A stretch of DNA of 64,000 bases from Alitabrizicola rongguiensis (GTDB lineage: Bacteria > Pseudomonadota > Alphaproteobacteria > Rhodobacterales > Rhodobacteraceae): positions 620,001-684,000 of the forward strand of contig NZ_JAKENF010000001.1 of NCBI RefSeq assembly GCF_021491355.1, written 5' to 3'. Each line of letters begins with the position of its first letter. The first letter of the stretch is position 1. The notes below the pieces were generated by a model. The model searched no databases. It was not told the origin of the DNA and saw only the letters and a list, made by a program, of their open reading frames with translations. A program made the translations under genes and the position numbers. Positions 24,194-32,150 of the stretch are shown one piece after another.

Positions 24194-24934
24194 TCAGGGT
24201 TTGGGCAGCCAGCCGGTTTCAAGAACGCTGGCCCAGTCTGGGCGATCACGCGATGCGGCAAGCTTGGCAGCACGAAGGGGATCATAGGCAACTCGCCGGA
24301 AGGTTACCGACCAGCCATCCCCGACAGCGTCAATGATCGCATAGCAGGCATGAGGCGTTCCGGCCTCGGCACGGTGGTAGACCGGGTGATCATCCTCATA
24401 GCCCGGACAGCCAACCGAACCCGGATTCACGACCAGGCGCCCGTCGGGCAATCTGACCACTGATGCAAGGTGGGTATGCCCGCACAGCAGCAGACCAGCA
24501 TCGACGTCAGCGGCCAAGCGGGCAACGCGCGCCGGCTCGCTAGGGACGAACAAACCGTCCGGTCGCACATCATGCAACCAATACGTTGTGTCGTCCTGAG
24601 GAGTCGCGTGACACAGGAAGATATCGTCAATCCGACGCGTCGCGGGAAGCGTGCCCAGCCAGTCGAGATGAGCGGGAGTCAGATGCGGCAACGAATCCGC
24701 CTCCCAAGGGCCAATGGGATCGGGGCGCCCGACCAGCCACCGGTCGTGATTGCCCCGAACGGTCGGCCAGTCGAGCCGCATCAGCAGATCGGCGGTTTCC
24801 CCGGGCCACAGCGGCCCGGAGAAGCAATCGCCAAGGTTGACCGTCAGGTCAGGCGATTGCAGCGCAAGGTCGTCCAGAACGGCGTTCAGGGCATCAAGGT
24901 TGCCATGAACATCGGCCAGGACGGCAAGCCTCAT
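24194..24934 (-). CDS. Calcineurin-like metallophosphoesterase
   Basis: 246 residues with the complete dinuclear metal motif set: DVHGN (Asp8, His10), GDCFSGP, RGNHDRW, a His in the LCHATP segment and GHTHLA. The order and spacing resemble the YfcE/ApaH-related MJ0936-type phosphodiesterases. The target is unknown. Its start overlaps the stop of the aldehyde dehydrogenase (ATGA), so it is the second gene of a two-gene operon. Confidence 0.88.
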   Translation of the reverse strand: MRLAVLADVHGNLDALNAVLDDLALQSPDLTVNLGDCFSGPLWPGETADLLMRLDWPTVRGNHDRWLVGRPDPIGPWEADSLPHLTPAHLDWLGTLPATRRIDDIFLCHATPQDDTTYWLHDVRPDGLFVPSEPARVARLAADVDAGLLLCGHTHLASVVRLPDGRLVVNPGSVGCPGYEDDHPVYHRAEAGTPHACYAIIDAVGDGWSVTFRRVAYDPLRAAKLAASRDRPDWASVLETGWLPKP

Positions 24935-26388
24935 TCGGCGGCCATGTCGATGGCGGAATCCCAGCCCGAGATCGCCTTGACCTCGAGGAATTCCTCCAGC
25001 CCCCAGATGCCGCCTTCGCGGGCGCGGCCAGAGGCCTTCACGCCACCGAAGGGCGACCCGGCGCCACGGCTCTTGCCGTTCATCTGCACCATGCCCGACT
25101 TCAGTTGCAGCGCGAGGCGGTTGCGACGCGCGCCATCCTGGCTTTGCACGTAGTTGGTCAGGCCATAGGGCGTGTCATTGGCGATCTGCACGGCTTCCGC
25201 CTCGGTCTCGAAGGGGATCATGCAAAGGACCGGGCCGAAGATCTCTTCCTTCTCGATCGTCATGCCGGGCTTCACGTCGGCGAAGATCGTGGGCTTCACG
25301 TAGAAGCCGCGGTTGAAGCCTTCCGGCAGGCCGGGGCCGCCGGCGATCAGGCGCGCGCCCTCGTCGATGCCCTTCTGGATGTAGCCCTGGATCTGGTCCC
25401 ATTGGCGCTTGTTCACCACCGGTCCCATATGCGGGCCTTCCTCATGGGCGGAGCCGACCTTGATCTCTCCCGCAACCTTGGCCGCGATTTCCACCGCGCG
25501 GTCGTAGATCGGGCGCTCGACCAGCATGCGGCTCGGCGCGTTGCAGGACTGGCCCGAGTTGTCCATCATGTGACGCACGCCGCGCTCCACCGCCCGATCA
25601 TCGGCATCGGCGAAGATCAGGTTGGCGCCCTTGCCCCCAAGCTCCAGCGTCACGCGCTTCAGCGTCTCGGCAGCGGCCTTGGAAATGGCGCGGCCGGCGC
25701 GGGTCGATCCGGTGAAGGAGATCATCTCGACATCCGGATGGGTCGACAACTGCGCGCCGACCCCCATGCCGTCGCCGTTCACCAGGTTGAACACGCCCGG
25801 CGGCAGGCCCGCGTCATGGCAGAACTCGGCGAAGATCATCGCGTTGAGCGGGCTTTCCTCGGACGGCTTCAGCACGCAGGTGCAGCCGGCCAGAATCGCC
25901 GGGATCGCCTTGAGGGCGATCTGGTTCATCGGCCAGTTCCACGGTGTGATCAGGCCGACGACACCGATCGGCTCCAGCGCAATGCGGTCGTTCGGCGCGT
26001 GGGGGCCCAGCGGGCGGACCCATTCGATATGATCGAAGGCGGTCAGGAAGTTCTTCAGATGCCAGGGCAGGCACGGAGCCTGTTCGCTGCGGGCATGGTC
26101 GAGGGGTGAACCCATTTCCATGCTGATCGCGCGGGCCAGTTCCTCTTTCCGCTTCTCGTACTGCTCGAGGATGCGGACGACCGCCGCCCGGCGCTCCGCT
26201 GGAGGCGTGGCGGCCCATTTCGGGAAGGCGGCCTTGGCGGCGGCGACGGCGGCATCGGTATCGGCCTTGTCGCCGAGCGAGATGATCGCGCAGACCTCTT
26301 CGTTCGACGGGTCGATGACGGCGCAGTCGCGCGGCGTGGCCGGGGCGACCCACTGGCCGTTGATGTAGAAGTCGCGTCTCTCGATCAT
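24931..26388 (-). CDS. NAD(P)-dependent aldehyde dehydrogenase
   Basis: 485-residue ALDH-superfamily enzyme. General base Glu249 in LELGGKGAN and nucleophile Cys282 in NSGQSCNAP are intact, with ITPWNWPMNQ, FTGSTRAGR, KEEIFGPVL and SPFGGVKASG. Substrate not determinable. A GGAGGG Shine-Dalgarno sits just upstream and a perfect 16-bp palindrome (26403-26418) lies immediately before that, so a dedicated repressor is likely. Overlaps the phosphoesterase gene downstream. Confidence 0.93.
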   Translation of the reverse strand: MIERRDFYINGQWVAPATPRDCAVIDPSNEEVCAIISLGDKADTDAAVAAAKAAFPKWAATPPAERRAAVVRILEQYEKRKEELARAISMEMGSPLDHARSEQAPCLPWHLKNFLTAFDHIEWVRPLGPHAPNDRIALEPIGVVGLITPWNWPMNQIALKAIPAILAGCTCVLKPSEESPLNAMIFAEFCHDAGLPPGVFNLVNGDGMGVGAQLSTHPDVEMISFTGSTRAGRAISKAAAETLKRVTLELGGKGANLIFADADDRAVERGVRHMMDNSGQSCNAPSRMLVERPIYDRAVEIAAKVAGEIKVGSAHEEGPHMGPVVNKRQWDQIQGYIQKGIDEGARLIAGGPGLPEGFNRGFYVKPTIFADVKPGMTIEKEEIFGPVLCMIPFETEAEAVQIANDTPYGLTNYVQSQDGARRNRLALQLKSGMVQMNGKSRGAGSPFGGVKASGRAREGGIWGLEEFLEVKAISGWDSAIDMAAE

Positions 26389-26402
26389 GGGAACCCTCCA
26401 GA

Positions 26403-26418
26403 TAATTTGATCAAATTA
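26403..26418. promoter_or_regulatory. Perfect 16-bp palindrome, operator candidate for the ALDH operon
   Basis: TAATTTGATCAAATTA is fully self-complementary and AT-rich in GC-rich DNA, 14 bases upstream of the aldehyde dehydrogenase ATG. Size and symmetry fit a MarR, TetR or GntR-type dimer site. No matching regulator gene is adjacent. Confidence 0.65.
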
Positions 26419-26634
26419 TGTCAGTTCGAGACGTTGTCCGCAAGGCGTCCCCGTCGAAACGAACCTTCTGTCCGCGTCCTCGGCGACAGGATGGCCATAT
26501 TGTCTGCCGGGTGTCTGGCAGAAAGCGACCAACTTTCGGGGCCTCGCCGTCGCAGTTTGGCCAGAAGGGACTAGTGTCCGCTCACATTGGGTTTATCTAG
26601 ACAGGGCAGCAGTCTTTTCCATGGAGGATTCCCT

Positions 26635-27294
26635 ATGGGACTTCGCATCAACGACATCGCCCCCGACTTCACCGCCGAGTCGACCGCCGGAACGATCCGG
26701 TTCCACGACTGGGTCGGCGACGGCTACGCGATCATCTTCTCGCATCCCAAGGACTTTACGCCGGTCTGCACCACGGAATTCGGTGCTGTCGCCCAACTGG
26801 CGAAAGAGTTCGAAAAACGGAACACCAAGGTGATCGGCGTGTCGGTCGACTCGGTCGAGGATCATCAGAAGTGGAAGCGCGACATCGAGGCCTTTGCCGG
26901 TGCGCCCGCAAATTTTCCGATCATCGACGACTCGTCACTGACCGTGGCCAAGGCCTATGACATGCTGCCGGCCGATTACTACAATCCGGCCGAGGGCCGC
27001 ACCCCCGCTCATACGCAGACGGTGCGCACGGTCTACATCGTCGGGCCGGACAAGAAGGTGAAGCTGACCATGACCTACCCGATGTCGGTCGGTCGGAACT
27101 TCGCCGAGATCCTGCGCGCGCTGGATGCCGTACGCGCGACCGATGGCGTGCCGCTCGCGGCTCCGGCGAACTGGGTGCCCGGACAGGACATGATCGTGGC
27201 GCTGGCGCTGAACAACGATCAGGCAAAGGAACGCTTCGGCGAGCTGGACATCAAGCTCCCCTATCTGCGCTTTGCCAAAGTCAAGGTGGGCTGA
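26635..27294 (+). CDS. 1-Cys peroxiredoxin (Prx6 type)
   Basis: 219-residue thiol peroxidase. The peroxidatic Cys45 is in HPKDFTPVCTTE. The length and the extended C-terminal domain (WVPGQDMIVALALNN) match the Prx6/1-Cys group that reduces H2O2 and alkyl hydroperoxides. The ATG at 26635 follows GGAGG by 7 bases. It is a single gene; a divergent promoter region of about 245 bp lies between it and the ALDH operon. Confidence 0.93.
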   Translation: MGLRINDIAPDFTAESTAGTIRFHDWVGDGYAIIFSHPKDFTPVCTTEFGAVAQLAKEFEKRNTKVIGVSVDSVEDHQKWKRDIEAFAGAPANFPIIDDSSLTVAKAYDMLPADYYNPAEGRTPAHTQTVRTVYIVGPDKKVKLTMTYPMSVGRNFAEILRALDAVRATDGVPLAAPANWVPGQDMIVALALNNDQAKERFGELDIKLPYLRFAKVKVG

Positions 27295-27302
27295 GGTCGA
27301 TT

Positions 27303-27325
27303 GCCGGCGCCGTCAGGGCGCCGGC
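27303..27325. terminator. Stem-loop between peroxiredoxin and DUF6525 genes
   Basis: GCCGGCGC / GCGCCGGC perfect 8-bp stem with a 7-nt loop, in the 18-base convergent gap and overlapping the DUF6525 stop. No T tract on either side, so it is a moderate candidate. Confidence 0.5.
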
Positions 27326-27555
27326 GCGGCCAGCCGATCCCGCGCCAGCGTCTTCTGCTCGGCGCGGGTAAGCATCTGGACCGGATCCCGGCCCTCGGCC
27401 CGCGCCCGCTGCCAGATGCGCAAGGCACTCTGGACGCTCCAAGGCAAGGCGGCCGCTGCCAGCCAGCGGCGCAGCTCGGGAGGCAGACGATCGTAGGCAG
27501 CCATCCCGCCCGCCCGGTAGCGGACGGGCAGTGCCGAGCGGAGGTTTCGCGTCAT
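27313..27555 (-). CDS. DUF6525 family protein
   Basis: 80-residue soluble protein, [37 protein letters not shown], which is the recognisable DUF6525 pattern common in Rhodobacteraceae. Function unknown. The start overlaps the zinc GTPase stop by four bases, so it is translationally coupled to that gene and likely shares its Zur-type control. Confidence 0.75.
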   Translation of the reverse strand: MTRNLRSALPVRYRAGGMAAYDRLPPELRRWLAAAALPWSVQSALRIWQRARAEGRDPVQMLTRAEQKTLARDRLAAPAP

Positions 27556-28754
27556 GCCGTACGACGGCTCCAGTCAGGGAAGGGATCGGCGAGCTGGGCC
27601 CAGACGGTCGGGGTGAAGTCCGTCGTCGGAACCAGCGCGCGGTCGAGTACAGAGGTGATCGCCCCGCGGTCCATGCCCGAACCGATGAAGACGATCTCCT
27701 GCCGGCGATCGCCCCATGGCTCCTGCCATTTCGAAACGACCTCGCGCAGGGAGTCCGGGTCCGTCGGCCAGCGCTCGCGCGGGACCGAGGCCCACCATCC
27801 TCCAAGCGGCGTGACCGAGGACACCGCTCCGGCCAGCGAGAATTCCGCCACCCAGTTCGGCCGCGTCGCCAGCCAGAAATGCCCCTTGGCGCGGATCACG
27901 CCCGGCAGGTCGTCGTTCAGCACCGCATGGACACGCGCAGGGTGGAAGGGCGCGCGGGCCCGGTAGACGAAGGACGAGATGCCATACTCCTCCGTCTCGG
28001 GGGTGTGATTGGCGAATCCGTAAAGCTCCTTCGCCCAGAGCGGGTGCTCATGCGCGCGGTCAAAACCGAAGAGACGGGTGTCGAAGATCCGGGATGGATC
28101 GACCCGCGACTGGTCCGACTCGATCAGGCGGGCGTCCGGGTTCAGGGCTCGGATGATCGTGCGGGCCGCAGCTGCGCGCTCGGGTCCCGCATCTGTGACC
28201 TTGTTCAGGATCACGACATCGGCGAACTCGATCTGGTCCGTCAGCAGGTTCACAAGCGTGCGATTGTCCTGATCGCCAAGCGACTCGCCGCGATCGGCAA
28301 GGAAGTCATGGCTCGAATATTCGCGCAGCAGGTTGATCGCATCGACCACTGTCACCATCGTGTCCAACCGCGCCACGTCAGACAGGCTCTGCCCCTCGGC
28401 ATCGCGGAAATCGAAAGTCGCGGCCACGGGCAGCGGTTCGGCGATCCCGGTCGATTCGATCAGCAGGTAGTCGAAGCGACCCTCGGCGGCGCGACGGCGC
28501 ACCTCGGTCAGCAGGTCGTCGCGCAGGGTACAGCAGATGCATCCATTGGTCATCTCGACCAATTTCTCCTCCTGCCGCGACAGGTCCACGCCCTCGCGGA
28601 TCAGGTCGGCGTCGATGTTCACCTCGGACATGTCGTTGACGATGACGGCGACGCGGCGTCCCTGGCGGTTGTTCAGGACATGGTTCATCAGCGTGGTCTT
28701 CCCGGCCCCGAGAAAGCCGGACAGGACGGTGACGGGAAGACGAAAGTCGGGCAT
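27552..28754 (-). CDS. COG0523 (CobW/ZigA-type) zinc metallochaperone GTPase
   Basis: 400 residues. Walker [10 protein letters not shown], the metal motif GCICC (residues 71-75), [14 protein letters not shown] and a CobW C-terminal domain ending with [14 protein letters not shown]. Zinc-regulated members (ZigA, YciC, ZNG1-like) deliver zinc to metalloenzymes during starvation. That subfamily is favoured here by a Zur-like operator 21 bases upstream of the ATG, matching the one at znuA. Divergent from the class V aminotransferase; DUF6525 follows. Confidence 0.9.
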   Translation of the reverse strand: MPDFRLPVTVLSGFLGAGKTTLMNHVLNNRQGRRVAVIVNDMSEVNIDADLIREGVDLSRQEEKLVEMTNGCICCTLRDDLLTEVRRRAAEGRFDYLLIESTGIAEPLPVAATFDFRDAEGQSLSDVARLDTMVTVVDAINLLREYSSHDFLADRGESLGDQDNRTLVNLLTDQIEFADVVILNKVTDAGPERAAAARTIIRALNPDARLIESDQSRVDPSRIFDTRLFGFDRAHEHPLWAKELYGFANHTPETEEYGISSFVYRARAPFHPARVHAVLNDDLPGVIRAKGHFWLATRPNWVAEFSLAGAVSSVTPLGGWWASVPRERWPTDPDSLREVVSKWQEPWGDRRQEIVFIGSGMDRGAITSVLDRALVPTTDFTPTVWAQLADPFPDWSRRTA

Positions 28755-28774
28755 CAGATCACTCCAAATGTAAT

Positions 28775-28787
28775 GTTATATTATAAC
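28775..28787. promoter_or_regulatory. Zur-box-like operator
   Basis: GTTATATTATAAC: arms GTTATA / TATAAC about a central T, preceded by AAT so that the flank reads TAATGTTATA, close to known proteobacterial Zur sites. It lies between the zinc GTPase (minus) and the class V aminotransferase (plus), and shares the GTTA-N5-TAAC core with the zur/znuA site. Confidence 0.75.
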
Positions 28788-28867
28788 TCTCCAGTAAGCG
28801 TGGCGCGGGCAAGCCTTGACCTCGGCCTTGGCGGCATGTTGCCTGCGCGCCTGGGAAGGAGATTACG

Positions 28868-30040
28868 ATGACACCCGAAACCGTCGCCCGCCTTCGCCGC
28901 GATACGCCGGCCTGCGAAACGCTGCTGCATTTCAACAATGCCGGAGCGGCTCTGATCGCCGATCCGGTGCATCAGACGGTTCTGGATTACCTCGACGCGG
29001 AGCGGCGGATGGGCGGGTACGAGGCTGAGGCGGCGCTCGCTCCACGGCTCGACCGGTTTTACACGGGTTTCGCGGAACTGCTGGGCGGCGAGCCAAGCGA
29101 GATCGCCTATGCCGAAAGCGCGACCCGCGCCTGGGATTCAGTGTTCTACGGGCTCGACTGGCGCGAGGGCGACGAGGTCATCATCCACGTCTCCGACTAC
29201 GGCTCCAACACGCTCTCGCTCTTGCAGATGCAGGCGCGCAAAGGGATCGTGATCCGGGAATGCCCCTCGGATGAGACCGGGCAGATCGACGTTCTGGCGC
29301 TGGACCGGATGATCGGCCCCCGGACCAGGCTGGTTGCACTGAGCCATATTCCGACGCAGGGCGGGATGGTGAACCCGGCGGCGGCCGTCGGGTGCGTAAC
29401 GCGGGATCACGGGGTGTTCTACCTGCTCGACGCCTGCCAAAGCCTCGGGCAGGTCGAGGTCGACGTGCAGGCGATCGGCTGTGACGCCCTTTCGGGGACC
29501 GGTCGAAAGTTCCTGCGCGGTCCGCGCGGGACCGGCGTGCTCTGGGTGTCAAAGGCGGCAATCGGGCGCCTCGATCCACCTTTCATCGACGGACATTCGG
29601 CGCGGGTGGTGGGCGACGGCTTCGACTGGGAACCGGGCGCGAAGCGGTTCGAAGCCTTCGAGCAGAACTATGCCGGCAAGGCCGGTCTGGCACGCGCTGT
29701 CGACTATGCGCTGGAGGTCGGGATGCCGGTGATTGCCGCCCGGATCGCCGGCCTCGCAGCAACGCTACGCGCCGAACTGTCGGCGCGCCCCGGCGTCACG
29801 GTGCGCGATCAGGGCGAACGCAAGGGCGGAATCGTGACCTTCACCGTCGAGGACAGACCGTCACGCGGGATTGTCGAGGCGCTGCGGGCGAAGGGGATCA
29901 ACACCTCTTTGTCCTATGCCAGATGGGCGCCCAAGGACTTTGCCCGCAGGCATCTCCCCGAAATGGTCCGTGCCTCGGTCCATGCCTACAACACCGAAGA
30001 CGAGATCGAGCGCTTCATCGCCGCGCTGGATACGCTGTAG
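28868..30040 (+). CDS. Class V aminotransferase-fold PLP enzyme
   Basis: 390 residues of the NifS/SufS/isopenicillin-epimerase superfamily. The PLP lysine is in SGTGRKFLRGPRGTG; LLDACQSLGQ provides the cofactor Asp and HFNNAGAAL the substrate loop. No active-site cysteine loop typical of cysteine desulfurases is evident, so lyase, epimerase or aminotransferase activity remains open. AGGAG precedes the ATG. It shares the Zur-box intergenic region with the zinc GTPase, so zinc control is possible. Confidence 0.85.
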   Translation: MTPETVARLRRDTPACETLLHFNNAGAALIADPVHQTVLDYLDAERRMGGYEAEAALAPRLDRFYTGFAELLGGEPSEIAYAESATRAWDSVFYGLDWREGDEVIIHVSDYGSNTLSLLQMQARKGIVIRECPSDETGQIDVLALDRMIGPRTRLVALSHIPTQGGMVNPAAAVGCVTRDHGVFYLLDACQSLGQVEVDVQAIGCDALSGTGRKFLRGPRGTGVLWVSKAAIGRLDPPFIDGHSARVVGDGFDWEPGAKRFEAFEQNYAGKAGLARAVDYALEVGMPVIAARIAGLAATLRAELSARPGVTVRDQGERKGGIVTFTVEDRPSRGIVEALRAKGINTSLSYARWAPKDFARRHLPEMVRASVHAYNTEDEIERFIAALDTL

Positions 30041-30643
30041 TTACGCCGCGGCCGGCGCTTTCGGATAGAGAACGGCGCGGGTGCCAAGCTGCACCCGGTT
30101 GTACAGGTCCATCACATGCTCGTTCACCAGCCGGACACAGCCGTTCGACACGGCACTGCCAACGGTCCAGGGCTCGGGGGTGCCGTGAATGCGCAGGAAG
30201 GTGTCGCCGATCTCGGGCGTAAAGAGATAGAGCGCCCGTGCGCCCAGTGGGTTGGTCGGTCCGCCTGGCATCCCATCGGCATATTGCGCGTAATGCTCGG
30301 GACTGCGCTGGATCATCTCTTTCGTCGGCGTCCAGCTGGGCCATTCCTTTTTCGCACCGATGGTGAAGTCACCGGGGATATAGAGATTTCCCTTCGCGAT
30401 CCCGACCTTGTAGCGGATCGCCTTGCCATCCTCGAGCGTGTAGTAAAGCGAGAAACTGGCCGGATCGACGTGGATCTCGTTCGGGCCAAAGTTGTTTTTC
30501 AGCCGGATCACGGTCGGCAGGTACTCATCTGGCAAAGTCCAGCCTTCCGGCATTGGCACTGCACCTGCGGGCAAGGCCAGAGCAGCAGCACCAGCGGCAA
30601 GCGAAGTCATCAGGAAATCACGGCGAGTCAAAGGAAAGGGCAT
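30041..30643 (-). CDS. Tat-exported L,D-transpeptidase (YkuD)
   Basis: 200 residues starting with a twin-arginine signal (LTRRDFLMTSLAAGAAAL), so it should be exported folded. The YkuD motif is complete: HGTPEP with His153 and SNGCVRL with nucleophile Cys169. It is shorter than the lipoprotein homologue at 164-1039 and ends soon after the catalytic domain. Its stop is directly adjacent to the convergent aminotransferase stop. Confidence 0.9.
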   Translation of the reverse strand: MPFPLTRRDFLMTSLAAGAAALALPAGAVPMPEGWTLPDEYLPTVIRLKNNFGPNEIHVDPASFSLYYTLEDGKAIRYKVGIAKGNLYIPGDFTIGAKKEWPSWTPTKEMIQRSPEHYAQYADGMPGGPTNPLGARALYLFTPEIGDTFLRIHGTPEPWTVGSAVSNGCVRLVNEHVMDLYNRVQLGTRAVLYPKAPAAA

Positions 30644-30776
30644 CTGAGCAAATCCCGGGGTTTGGCCTGATCCGATGCTCTACAACCTGCAAATCCCGGT
30701 CAAGAAAGCAAGACAAACAGGGGCGCGTCCGTCGGCTGGGTCGCCCTAAACCCCGCCATCAAGCCAGAGCTTTTTT

Positions 30777-30791
30777 ATCAACTTTATTGAT
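30777..30791. promoter_or_regulatory. Interrupted palindrome upstream of the iron uptake genes
   Basis: ATCAACTTTATTGAT: 5-bp arms ATCAA / TTGAT with a 5-bp centre, in an AT-rich patch 57 bases before the cupredoxin ATG. A metal-responsive repressor (Fur, Irr or RirA class) would be logical, but it does not clearly match any of those consensus sequences. Confidence 0.45.
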
Positions 30792-30848
30792 CCAACTGTT
30801 TTTGTCTGATACTCGACCTCCTGAAGATGGATTTCGGGGAAGACGGCG

Positions 30849-31190
30849 ATGGCTCACTTCAATCGACTTGCAGTCGCTCTCGCCGTGGCTGCGGCGCTTG
30901 CATGCCCCGCGACTGCCGGAACTTCCGAGATTGCAATCTCGCTAGTGGATGGGGTCATTACCCCGCAGTCGATCGAAGTTCCCGCCAACACCGAGGTCAC
31001 GCTCAAGGTGACAAATGCCGGCGCGACGCCTGCGGAGTTCGAAAGCAAGCAGTTGCACATCGAAACCATCATTGCGCCTGGGCAGACGGCAGAGGTCAAT
31101 CTCCGCGCACTGCCTGCGGGTAGTTATGGCTTCGTCGAGGAATTCCATGAGGATCTAGACACTGCGCGCGGCAAGATCATCGTAAAGTAG
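30849..31190 (+). CDS. Periplasmic cupredoxin-like protein, FTR1 partner
   Basis: 113 residues: signal peptide (VALAVAAALACPATA) then a single cupredoxin-fold domain (ITPQSIEVPANTEVTLKVTNAGATPAEF...PAGSYGFVEEFHED). The classical blue-copper Cys ligand is absent; His and Glu residues (LHIE, EEFHED) could bind copper or iron as in EfeO- or P19-type partners. 26 bases upstream of the FTR1 permease, so probably a substrate-handling or oxidase partner for iron uptake. Confidence 0.82.
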   Translation: MAHFNRLAVALAVAAALACPATAGTSEIAISLVDGVITPQSIEVPANTEVTLKVTNAGATPAEFESKQLHIETIIAPGQTAEVNLRALPAGSYGFVEEFHEDLDTARGKIIVK

Positions 31191-31216
31191 GGCCGCGCGA
31201 ACGGGATAACGCTGCC

Positions 31217-32044
31217 ATGAATGGTCAGATCATCTTCATTCTGTGGCGCGAGAGTATAGAAGCCCTGCTCGTCGTCGGTATCCTTGCCGGCTGGCTGGCT
31301 CACGAAGGGGCAGGCCGTCGGGCTGCCGTTTTCCTCTGGGGCGGTGTGGTCGCCGGCTTGGCTGTTGCCGTTGCCCTCGGCGCGGCGCTTCTGGGCTTTT
31401 CCAGCATCCTGACGCCGGATTTCCGGCAGGATCTGATGACGGCCATGGTCTTCCTTGCAACTGCAATGATCCTGCAGATGGTCGTCTGGATGCGCAGGCA
31501 CGGAAAGACACTGAAGAGCGAGATCGAGTCCGGCTTGCGGACTGCTGCAGAACGCCGGAACTGGTGGGCCGTGTTCATCCTTGCGCTTGTGGCGGTGTCC
31601 CGGGAGGGCAGTGAGACGGTGATCTTTCTTTATGGTTCGATTGCCGCGAACCAAGGGGGAACCGCGGAAACCATGCTGTCGATTGCGGTCGGTTTAGGGG
31701 CAGCGCTTGTAAGTTACGCGCTGCTGCGGGCCGGAGCGCGGTTCATGCCTTGGCGGAACTTCTTCCGCGTCACCGAAGTGATGCTCCTGTTGCTTGGCTG
31801 CGCACTGTTCGTGACCGGCATAGGGGATCTGGCGTCGGCTGGGCTGCTGCCGTTCGGCGCTCCGCTTTGGGACACGACTTCGCTCTTGGACGATGGCACG
31901 CGTTTCGGTGGACTCGTCGCGTCGCTGACCGGCTATCGGTCGCAGCCAGATGCAACCGTCGCCGGCGCCTGGCTGGTGTATTGGACGATCGTCTTCATAG
32001 CGCTTCGGTCCAACCGCACCGCCACCAAGGCGCGTCCGGCCTAA
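31217..32044 (+). CDS. FTR1-family high-affinity iron permease
   Basis: 275-residue inner membrane protein with about seven helices. The two REXXE iron-binding motifs are present as RESIE (11-15) and REGSE (129-133), located in helices as in Ftr1/EfeU. With the preceding cupredoxin it makes a minimal two-gene iron module. No EfeB peroxidase, FetM or ferredoxin genes adjoin it. Confidence 0.92.
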   Translation: MNGQIIFILWRESIEALLVVGILAGWLAHEGAGRRAAVFLWGGVVAGLAVAVALGAALLGFSSILTPDFRQDLMTAMVFLATAMILQMVVWMRRHGKTLKSEIESGLRTAAERRNWWAVFILALVAVSREGSETVIFLYGSIAANQGGTAETMLSIAVGLGAALVSYALLRAGARFMPWRNFFRVTEVMLLLLGCALFVTGIGDLASAGLLPFGAPLWDTTSLLDDGTRFGGLVASLTGYRSQPDATVAGAWLVYWTIVFIALRSNRTATKARPA

Positions 32045-32104
32045 GGGCACCGCGACACTGGGACCTGTCCCTCGATTGCGAAGTCACCAGCTGAATGACA
32101 AAGA

Positions 32105-32124
32105 CCCCGGCATTGCTGCCGGGG
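32105..32124. terminator. Stem-loop between FTR1 and pnp genes
   Basis: CCCCGGCA / TGCCGGGG perfect 8-bp stem with a TTGC loop in the convergent gap. On the minus strand it is followed by TCTTTG, so it can act for pnp; on the plus strand only by CCTGATGTTT. Confidence 0.7.
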
Positions 32125-32150
32125 CCTGATGTTTCGGAGGCAAACCGGGC

